Below, one piece after another: positions 47,045 to 54,167 of a stretch of 54,167 bases of DNA (positions are counted from its first letter, which is position 1; every line of letters begins with the position of its first letter). The stretch comes from an uncultured Deferribacteraceae bacterium (GTDB taxonomy: Bacteria; Chrysiogenota; Deferribacteres; Deferribacterales; Mucispirillaceae), in assembly GCA_947041225.1 (NCBI GenBank), contig CAMRDM010000002.1, positions 1 through 54,167 of the forward strand, read 5' to 3'. The notes under the pieces are model-generated. The model searched no databases, had not been told where the DNA came from, and saw nothing but the letters and a program-made list of their open reading frames with translations. The translations under genes were made by a program, and so were the position numbers.

Positions 47045-49318
47045 TTATTTTTTTGTTAATTTTATAGTAATATAGAAACCAAAAGCATGTTTCATATTTT
47101 CAGATAGATCAATACTTCCATCATACTCAGACACAGTTTTATCTATAATCCACATTCCCATGCCTGTACCAATTGTTTCACCACTATCATTTTTTTTATC
47201 ACTTTCCATTGGTTCTAATATCTTCCTTGGAGTTTCTCTGTAGGCAGGAGGTAATCCTTTGCCAGAATCACAATAAATAATAGTAATATCATTTTTAGAA
47301 TCTAAAATTTTAATATTGATTTTTTTTTCTTTTATATAATTAAATTGAAACATATTAACACTATTTGCAATCAAATTAGTTAAAATACTCTCTATATCAT
47401 AAGGAAAACATTTTAATTCAATTTCATTATTACTAAAACATAAATCAATATCAATATCTGGAAGTACCGCTTTCCATGAACTTACAATTTTTGATATGAG
47501 GTGGTTTAAATTTGTTTTATTTTGAGTTCTTTTATCACGTGATATAGAACCTAGTGTTACTTTAAACCATGAACTTAATGATTCACGTTTTTTATTTGCT
47601 TCTTCTATATATTCTAATCCAGCATTTAAGTCTTGATCAGCATCAAGAGCATTCTTTGCCATAATAATATTTAGACTTAACTTATGTGTAATGTCTTTTA
47701 TCTCATGGATGTAAGTATTGGTAACAATACCTGTTGTTGCTAAGGTTCTCAATAGTCTGTTTTCATCTTCTAAATCTTTAATTTGAGAGTCTTTATTATC
47801 TAATGCAATTTTAGCTCTTTCAGGATCTATAAAGTTCTCAGTAGATTGACTAGTATCTAGGTTCGAATTTTTGTTACGCTCTTTATCCATCCTAGACTCT
47901 TCAGCTTTCTCATTGATTTCTATTTGTATTTTTTCATGTTCATGTGTGTCATCGTATAGCTTTCTTAACTTACGAAAAACATATTGTCTATCTCTTTCCA
48001 ATTCTCCTATTATTTTAAGAAGAAATTCTTTCAGTAAGACAAATTCTCTATTTTCAATAATACCTTCTCTATTAGACTGATCCTCCAGATTCCTATTGAG
48101 TCGTGATATTAAAACGGATCCGATAACTTGATTAGCATTAACACGCCATTTTCCTGTTGGATGAGAAGGTGCTGCTGGAGATTCATTACGCCTATTAGAA
48201 AGTAATAACCAATCATAATTAGGAGTATTTAAATCTCCATAAGGTCTAACTCTAAAGCTATCTCTATAAATTTTTATACCATTAAAAATATTATTTTTAT
48301 TGTTTGTTATTAAAGGTTTATAGAAGTATTTTTCTAGATCTTGTTTATTTCTACCACCTTTTTCAAAATAGAAAGCTCCATTGAAATTTCCTATTGTATT
48401 TTCGATTTCTAACTCGCGATTAGGTAGTACTTTGTCAAATGAGGTATCAATGATTATTACCTCACCATTGAAATACTGCTCATCTTGTTTTGTAAATCCA
48501 CCACCTTTCATGATTTCTTTAAATTTATCGCCAAAGTCAAATTCATTTCTATGTAATTCAATATGAGTTTTGCCATCTTCTTTCACATCAAATTCTATCT
48601 TATAGTCGTACGGAAAATCATCTGTAGCACTTAATACCTCGGCATCATTTAGAGCCGTTTCTTCATCAAAAAAATATACTTGAAATACGTTTTTCATTTC
48701 ATAAGGAATTAAGGTAGTTAGATCTTCTTTAATTTTACCTATAGTGCTCTTATCCCAAACATCTCTTAAGTTCGTTAACTTGAAGATAGTACCTGTTCCT
48801 GATTTTTTAATCTTCTTTAATAAGAACTTTTTAACTTCATCATTATTAACTTCTTCAAGAAAATCATCTATTGATATTGGCGGTACATACAACTCTGCTG
48901 TTACATCTGTAATGTTTTTACTTTTTGAAAAATCTTCCCATTCTACTTCCCAAATTAATTTCCCTGCTTCTGATAACGTATACATCGCACATGTATCAGA
49001 TATCCTATCTAAAGCAAATCTACCAATACCCTTTGCCCCTGTTTGCACTCTACCACTATTACTTTTGAAATTTGTGGTTTTTGTTGAACGTCCTATCGTC
49101 ATCCAGTTGTCTGTTATAACATCTTCTGACATACCTGAACCATTATCTGCTATATAAAGAGAATTAGTAGCTGCTTCATAATATAGAATACAAACCTTAG
49201 CATCTGCATCATAAGTATTTTTAACTAACTCAATAATTGCACCATTTAGTTTTGCAACATTTTCTCTTCCAATTAATCGAGCAGTAGAAGCATCAACATT
49301 GAATGGAATTTTTGACAT
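47045..49318 (-). CDS. Dual-GHKL ATPase: N-terminal Hsp90/MORC-like ATPase plus C-terminal histidine-kinase-like module
   Basis: First GHKL: ELVKNTYDADAK / DNGSGMSEDVI / GAKGIGRFALDRIS. Second: H-box-like YIHEIKDITHKLSLNI, N-box NLIANSVNMF, DSGKGLPP, GTGMGMWIID. Confidence 0.8.
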   Translation of the reverse strand: MSKIPFNVDASTARLIGRENVAKLNGAIIELVKNTYDADAKVCILYYEAATNSLYIADNGSGMSEDVITDNWMTIGRSTKTTNFKSNSGRVQTGAKGIGRFALDRISDTCAMYTLSEAGKLIWEVEWEDFSKSKNITDVTAELYVPPISIDDFLEEVNNDEVKKFLLKKIKKSGTGTIFKLTNLRDVWDKSTIGKIKEDLTTLIPYEMKNVFQVYFFDEETALNDAEVLSATDDFPYDYKIEFDVKEDGKTHIELHRNEFDFGDKFKEIMKGGGFTKQDEQYFNGEVIIIDTSFDKVLPNRELEIENTIGNFNGAFYFEKGGRNKQDLEKYFYKPLITNNKNNIFNGIKIYRDSFRVRPYGDLNTPNYDWLLLSNRRNESPAAPSHPTGKWRVNANQVIGSVLISRLNRNLEDQSNREGIIENREFVLLKEFLLKIIGELERDRQYVFRKLRKLYDDTHEHEKIQIEINEKAEESRMDKERNKNSNLDTSQSTENFIDPERAKIALDNKDSQIKDLEDENRLLRTLATTGIVTNTYIHEIKDITHKLSLNIIMAKNALDADQDLNAGLEYIEEANKKRESLSSWFKVTLGSISRDKRTQNKTNLNHLISKIVSSWKAVLPDIDIDLCFSNNEIELKCFPYDIESILTNLIANSVNMFQFNYIKEKKINIKILDSKNDITIIYCDSGKGLPPAYRETPRKILEPMESDKKNDSGETIGTGMGMWIIDKTVSEYDGSIDLSENMKHAFGFYITIKLTKK

Positions 49319-49335
49319 AGTATCGCTCCGTTTTG

Positions 49336-50763
49336 TTATTTAGTGTATGTGAAATTATTTATATCGCTTGTGGTAATTCGCATTGTACTGCCACTGCCGT
49401 TGATACCTATAGCATATACATATTCTAAAAACTCATTACTCTTTAAAATTTCCTCTGCATAACCAATTGACAAACCACTTTTAGGGTATATACATATTCC
49501 AGCATAAGGAATCTGATTTTTTAAAAGATGACATGTTTTAACTTTATCTGTTATTAAAGTAGATATCAATAACTTTTCTTGATTTAGATGTAGTAACGCC
49601 TGAGACCTTCCATATTCAAACCATTTTGTACTGGCATCATTATCACGTTTATTTAGCTCTGTAATAAATGAACGCAAATATTTGGTTGCTTCAGGAAATT
49701 GCTCTATAAACTCTTTTTCACCATAACGTAGTAGTTGATTTTGTTTATTATACGAATATGGAAAAATCAGTAATTCTTTTCTTTTATATGTCAAAGAACG
49801 AGGACTAATAGCTTCTCTTAATAACTTATTTTCAATTTTATATCCATCCAATACAACATATTTACCTTGTTGAGAATATTCATTAAATATAAAGACTCTA
49901 TTCAACAATGTTGCAATTGGATACCGTGCATGAAAATCATCTCCAAACCTTCTTTTAATAACTGTAATATTTTTGCTTTTTTCCCTAAAAACCCATTTAT
50001 TAGTCAAATCATTTTTTGACAACTGTATTTTGCGATTATTTACTACTTCTTTATAGTATATCTTTTTATTATGCCGTAAACCTTCACAAATAATAATTGC
50101 AGAAGATGTTAGTTTATTTTTAAAGAGTTTTTCTGTTGTATAGTCGATGATTTTGCTTAGATAGGGTAATATAAATATTCGTAATTTATCAGCAAATCTA
50201 TTTTTAAATATATTATTTGGAATCAGATAAGCTAGCCTGCCATCTTCGGATAACATTTTTATTGATAATTCAATAAAAGCATAGTAGTAATCAGGCGTTC
50301 CTTTTGAACACACTTTGAAATTTTCTTTAAGAAATTTTCTTGTTGCTATGTCTAGATTTCTATATGTTATGTAAGGTGGATTACCAATAATAAACTGGAA
50401 CTTCTCTGGAATAGGATTATGTAAAATATCAGTTTGTAGAATATTCCATTTCACGCCATATATATTATACTTACCAGTAACTTCATTCAGATTATCTATA
50501 CATGTTTTTTTATGTTTCTCATCTATCTCTGCACCATAGATATCTTGTTCAAGCCCATATATAATTTTATCATTAGTAAATTTTCTATTTAAACAATCTT
50601 TTATGTATCGATTTACTATCTCGACAAGGAAAGAGCCATCACCACATGAGTTTTCTAAAACTTTTTTACCATATAAATCGTCTTTATAGTTTACTTGATT
50701 CAACACTTCAATTACAATTTTAGGAGGAGTAAAAACTTGGCAATTTCCATTAATAAAACTCAT
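49336..50763 (-). CDS. N6-adenine DNA methyltransferase (Eco57I/TaqI-like)
   Basis: VFTPPKIVIEVL, VLENSCGDGSFLVEIV (motif I), FIIGNPPYITYR (motif IV), C-terminal specificity-like region. Confidence 0.85.
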   Translation of the reverse strand: MSFINGNCQVFTPPKIVIEVLNQVNYKDDLYGKKVLENSCGDGSFLVEIVNRYIKDCLNRKFTNDKIIYGLEQDIYGAEIDEKHKKTCIDNLNEVTGKYNIYGVKWNILQTDILHNPIPEKFQFIIGNPPYITYRNLDIATRKFLKENFKVCSKGTPDYYYAFIELSIKMLSEDGRLAYLIPNNIFKNRFADKLRIFILPYLSKIIDYTTEKLFKNKLTSSAIIICEGLRHNKKIYYKEVVNNRKIQLSKNDLTNKWVFREKSKNITVIKRRFGDDFHARYPIATLLNRVFIFNEYSQQGKYVVLDGYKIENKLLREAISPRSLTYKRKELLIFPYSYNKQNQLLRYGEKEFIEQFPEATKYLRSFITELNKRDNDASTKWFEYGRSQALLHLNQEKLLISTLITDKVKTCHLLKNQIPYAGICIYPKSGLSIGYAEEILKSNEFLEYVYAIGINGSGSTMRITTSDINNFTYTK

Positions 50764-51059
50764 ACTTTACTGCCTCTTAATTATTAGCATATCGCTTGAA
50801 ATATTATATATTATATTCATTTAATATTCAATTTTTAATTTCAGAATGAATTTACATTCATTAATCCATTAATTATTATTATTTTAATGGTTTTTGAAGA
50901 AATATATTACTTATTTGATTCAATAATTATAAGGCAGTTTCACTACAAACTTATTGGTTAGTTTTACAAATTCATCATATATGCTTTTCAATTAGGCTTT
51001 TTTTATGGATTAAAAAAGTATATAGTATAAATAACTATAAATACCAATAGGAGAAATAT

Positions 51060-52718
51060 ATGGACAATAACGAGCTAACACTTATTAAAAAGTATAACCA
51101 AATAGAAAGCATAGAGTATATAAAAAATAAATATGGAACTGATCTTTGGATACAAGTTGCAGGTAAGTCGACCTTACCTAATGGTAGCGATGCTACATTT
51201 TGGGTTGCAATGTTGGGTAAAGAAAAAATTGGTGACGCACTAAAATGTGCAGGCTGGGAACTGCGTATAGGCGATGGTAAACCAGGTTTCATATCTTATC
51301 ATACAAAAAAGCAACACAACGTGGAATATGAGAGGTTATGCGATTTATACGATGTTGAGCCATTAGTATATGCAAGAAACTTTAATGGTATAAAAGATGA
51401 TTATTACGAAGTAGTAGAAGAGTTCCGTTTACTTAATAATTTATATCACGATACACAAACTAATACTTTTTTAGCAATTAAAGATACTGGCGATACAGAA
51501 GAAGTTATTCGTATTAAAGATGACTCAGTATTTATTAATAGACGATATTTGCTTAGGTACGCTTCAGCTAAACAGATGGCGATTGCTTTATATTTTTCAG
51601 TTGATGTTTGTTTCAAGCATACTGACGAAAATGAGCTAGGAATAATAAATCTCAATTTAAATATTTCTGATGATATAGTTGCTGACATTTGGGGTGGTAG
51701 CGGTGGTCTTTATGGTAATGGAGAATATTCTAGTCGTCTAGAGGGCAAAAAAATATTAATGCCCTTATTAGTTGAAAAATGTGGGTATTCTCCTTATGAT
51801 AAAAAAGATGAAACAAAGTATGAAGATTTTATTATAGGCGTAGACAAAAATGGTGAAGAAATCAAGAACACTTGCAACCCTGATAAATTAGCTAATTATT
51901 TCGGTAAAAACCCTGATGCTCCACACTATTTAACGCCTGTGTTCTTTAAGCGTAGTGTTCTTAATAAGTATGTAGAAGATCATGGAAAATTCTTAGTTTC
52001 TGATGGTGGTATTTCATGTGGTTCACTATGGAGGCTAAGAATAGATAACCATAGTACCGATTATGTATCTGTTTATTTAGGTGATTTAGGTAATGATATT
52101 CTTTTTGAAGAACAAAATTATTGGAAATCGTTTAATATCCTTATTGATGGAAAAATTAGTGATGTAAAAATTAAAAGGGATTTTATGGCACAGGCTACAG
52201 ACCCAGAAATATCTGATTTAAAATTTAAACTCACTTTTGCCGATACTATTAAAAAATGGAGAACTGAACTAGGATGGGATTTGTTTATCCCTTTAAATAA
52301 AAATGATCAACATAATTTTAATAAAATATTTTTACCAATAAATAATACGCAGGCAGAATTTGATAATTTAATACTTTCGTTAACCAAAGTTATAATTGAT
52401 TCGCTAAATGAAAAAGAAATTGATAAACTTATTAATAGAGATGAAGAATTAAAGGGAGGTATAAGTAAATTGGAACGTTTGTGTACTAAAATGAATGTAA
52501 CTAATTATAAAGTCCACATAGATTTTCTGAGAATATTACAACAGCTTAGATCATCTAGCACAGCCCATAGGAAAGGTAGCAAGTATGAATCAATAGCTAA
52601 AAAGTTTTGTATTGGTGAGAAAAGTTTTACATGTATATTTGATGACATTTTAAAACAAAGTATCAACTTTCTCAGCTTCATATCCTTACTAGCAACGTTG
52701 ATAAAAAATAAACAGTAA
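51060..52718 (+). CDS. Hypothetical protein, possible C-terminal HEPN-like motif
   Basis: 552-aa intact ORF; C-terminal helical region with LQQLRSSSTAHRKGSKYESI (R-x5-H), HEPN-like by eye. Confidence 0.4.
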   Translation: MDNNELTLIKKYNQIESIEYIKNKYGTDLWIQVAGKSTLPNGSDATFWVAMLGKEKIGDALKCAGWELRIGDGKPGFISYHTKKQHNVEYERLCDLYDVEPLVYARNFNGIKDDYYEVVEEFRLLNNLYHDTQTNTFLAIKDTGDTEEVIRIKDDSVFINRRYLLRYASAKQMAIALYFSVDVCFKHTDENELGIINLNLNISDDIVADIWGGSGGLYGNGEYSSRLEGKKILMPLLVEKCGYSPYDKKDETKYEDFIIGVDKNGEEIKNTCNPDKLANYFGKNPDAPHYLTPVFFKRSVLNKYVEDHGKFLVSDGGISCGSLWRLRIDNHSTDYVSVYLGDLGNDILFEEQNYWKSFNILIDGKISDVKIKRDFMAQATDPEISDLKFKLTFADTIKKWRTELGWDLFIPLNKNDQHNFNKIFLPINNTQAEFDNLILSLTKVIIDSLNEKEIDKLINRDEELKGGISKLERLCTKMNVTNYKVHIDFLRILQQLRSSSTAHRKGSKYESIAKKFCIGEKSFTCIFDDILKQSINFLSFISLLATLIKNKQ

Positions 52719-52772
52719 TAATTGTAATTTAATATAAGAAATTTTAAATAATAACTGTTCTTGAGTATAAAG

Positions 52773-52979
52773 AAATCTTGCCAAATAATATAACTATGCT
52801 ATTATTCATTGTTATTTAACAAAGTCAAAAAGTATCAAATCGTATCAAATAAAGCACAAAGCACCAAAAGTAATTATCACGAATAGAAACAAAATAATAA
52901 GTTGTAAAATTAACATACATGGGGAATTATGAAAAAATGGGCAATCTTAACAGTTTTAATGGTTCTATTTTAGTATTAG
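52773..52979. repeat. Direct repeat copy 1 (about 200 bp, imperfect)
   Basis: AATAATATAACTATGCTATTATTCATT...CAAATCGTATCAAA...ATAGAAACAAAATAATAAGTT...TGGGGAA..TTATGAAAAAA recurs at 53806-54018. Confidence 0.85.
52929..52973 (+). pseudogene. Truncated lipoprotein gene start (15 codons)
   Basis: MKKWAILTVLMVLF* versus MKKRSILTVLMALFLVLLISCADSN in the second copy. Confidence 0.7.
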
Positions 52980-52994
52980 TGAAATCTACATAAC

Positions 52995-53798
52995 ATGGCG
53001 ATACTACACGACACTAGAAGTGATCTAAAAATCAACTGTGCTGCTTACAAACAATCTATTGATAAAAACAAACATATCATGGATCGATTAGGATGTGGAA
53101 TATTCTTAGCTGCGATCATAATAATATTATCAATTATTATGTTTAGTGGATATTCTCTAATATCATCACTTATAATCTTTGGAATGAGTTTTATAATATT
53201 TTGTAAAAAACATTCTTCCAGTTGTGAAAAAAACAAAATAGATGAACCAATATATGCAAAGCTAGAACATGGAATAATAGGCGAAGAATATATTGCTAAT
53301 ATGCTTGAGAAAAAACTTCCAGATACATATCATATATTAAGAAATATAATTGTAGTTTCTAATAACTCTAAAGCAGAGATAGATATTATTGTTGTAGGAG
53401 AAACAGGGGTTTTTATTATTGAAATCAAGCACTGGTTAGGAGAAATAACAGGACGTATCTATGACGAGAAGTGGTATCAAGAAAAAACAAGTAAACGTAA
53501 TCAAATATATACTGAAAAATACAGTAACCCATTAAAACAGATAGGTCGGCAATGGGATTGTTTAGAAAATTCATTTAAAAATAATGGTATACAAGGTACA
53601 ATACTGTCATTACTTTTTTTCTCTAACCCTGAAACATCACTTAATATAACAGGTAAAAACCATATCCCTATTTTTACAATGAAAGAGAATGGTATAGATG
53701 ATCTAATAGATTTTATTATAAATAGCAATAAGATAAAACTATATGGTAAACGTATAGATGATATTATCAACATACTAAATACTGATCATTATAAATAG
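52995..53798 (+). CDS. NERD (nuclease-related domain) membrane protein
   Basis: Two TM segments, then GIIGEEYIANMLEKKLPDTYHILRNIIV...KAEIDIIVVGETGVFIIEIKHWLGEITG...NPLKQIGRQWDCL. Confidence 0.8.
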   Translation: MAILHDTRSDLKINCAAYKQSIDKNKHIMDRLGCGIFLAAIIIILSIIMFSGYSLISSLIIFGMSFIIFCKKHSSSCEKNKIDEPIYAKLEHGIIGEEYIANMLEKKLPDTYHILRNIIVVSNNSKAEIDIIVVGETGVFIIEIKHWLGEITGRIYDEKWYQEKTSKRNQIYTEKYSNPLKQIGRQWDCLENSFKNNGIQGTILSLLFFSNPETSLNITGKNHIPIFTMKENGIDDLIDFIINSNKIKLYGKRIDDIINILNTDHYK

Positions 53799-53805
53799 TT
53801 TTATA

Positions 53806-54018
53806 TAAGAAATCATTGTCAAATAATATAACTATGCTATTATTCATTATTATTTAACAGAATCAGAAAAGCATCAAATCGTATCAAAAAGCACCAAGCA
53901 CCAAACGTAATATCAAGAATAGAAACAAAATAATAAGTTATAAAATAAACATGATGGGGAAAATTATGAAAAAACGGTCGATCTTAACAGTTCTAATGGC
54001 TCTCTTTTTAGTCTTACT
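53806..54018. repeat. Direct repeat copy 2
   Basis: See copy 1 at 52773-52979. Confidence 0.85.
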
Positions 54019-54167
54019 GATTTCTTGTGCTGATAGCAATACTGGTGGTGGTAGTGATAACGATGACACTGGTGACAATGGTGGTGGTGGTTCTGGAACT
54101 GGAGGATTAAATTATACTCCTGAGTTAGAAGAGGATAATGAATCAACATTCAATCTTGGTTACTATA
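53966..54167 (+). CDS. Lipoprotein, partial at right window edge
   Basis: MKKRSILTVLMALFLVLLISCADSNTGGGSDNDDTGDNGGGGSGTGGLNYTPELEEDNESTFNLGYY...; lipobox LISC and Gly/Asp-rich linker. Open to window end. Confidence 0.75.
   Translation, partial: MKKRSILTVLMALFLVLLISCADSNTGGGSDNDDTGDNGGGGSGTGGLNYTPELEEDNESTFNLGYY

Noticed and set aside
47871-49157. Plus-strand ORFs within the GHKL gene (47871, 48381, 48744)
   Set aside because: Antisense shadows of a motif-complete ATPase.
53964-54149. Minus-strand His-rich ORF 53964..54149
   Set aside because: Reverse complement of the Gly/Asp-rich lipoprotein linker on the plus strand (GGTGGTGGT repeats).

Overview
AT-rich 54-kb window that reads as a chromosomal or accessory region next to a mobile element. 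(1) 1-12.2 kb: a tandem, minus-strand family of about 10 exported Sel1-repeat proteins, two with clear lipoboxes, interrupted by an outer-membrane beta-barrel protein, a DUF4303-like protein and an LTA-synthase-type sulfatase. (2) 12.6-14.8 kb: a GNAT acetyltransferase, a DUF559/Vsr-like nuclease protein and tRNA-Leu(UAA). (3) 14.85-36.7 kb: a conjugation module with a nearly complete F-type T4SS (TraD, DsbC-like, TraB, TraV in two parts, TraC, TraF/S26, TraW, TraU, TraN, TraA-like, TraL, TraE, TraK with an N-terminal SH3, TrbC, TraG). It is preceded by two unusual transcription-type proteins: a winged-helix/sigma-like protein and a NusA-like protein (NTD-S1-KH). No TraH, relaxase or integrase was recognised. 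(4) 37.3-41.7 kb: a modular set of small genes. Eight transcription units each start with the same two-part leader, consisting of a CCCTAGAGGG...CCCTTTAGGG hairpin/palindrome pair followed by an anti-Shine-Dalgarno hairpin. Most units end with the same GTGGC...GCCAC terminator. Inside are two SSB-like paralogues and three copies of a mini-operon encoding two tiny membrane proteins. (5) 41.7-45.6 kb: DNA methyltransferase, unknown protein and SNF2-like helicase. (6) 45.8-53.8 kb: a defence-island-like region with a minus-strand operon (N6-MTase, dual-GHKL ATPase/histidine-kinase-like protein, receiver-domain protein, HNH nuclease), a divergent HEPN-like candidate, and a NERD-domain protein between about 200-bp direct repeats carrying a duplicated lipoprotein gene start. 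The strongest candidates for something undescribed are the eight-copy leader regulon together with element-encoded NusA-like and sigma-like proteins, and the MTase/dual-GHKL/REC/HNH operon. All family calls are from reading the translations; no database search was run.
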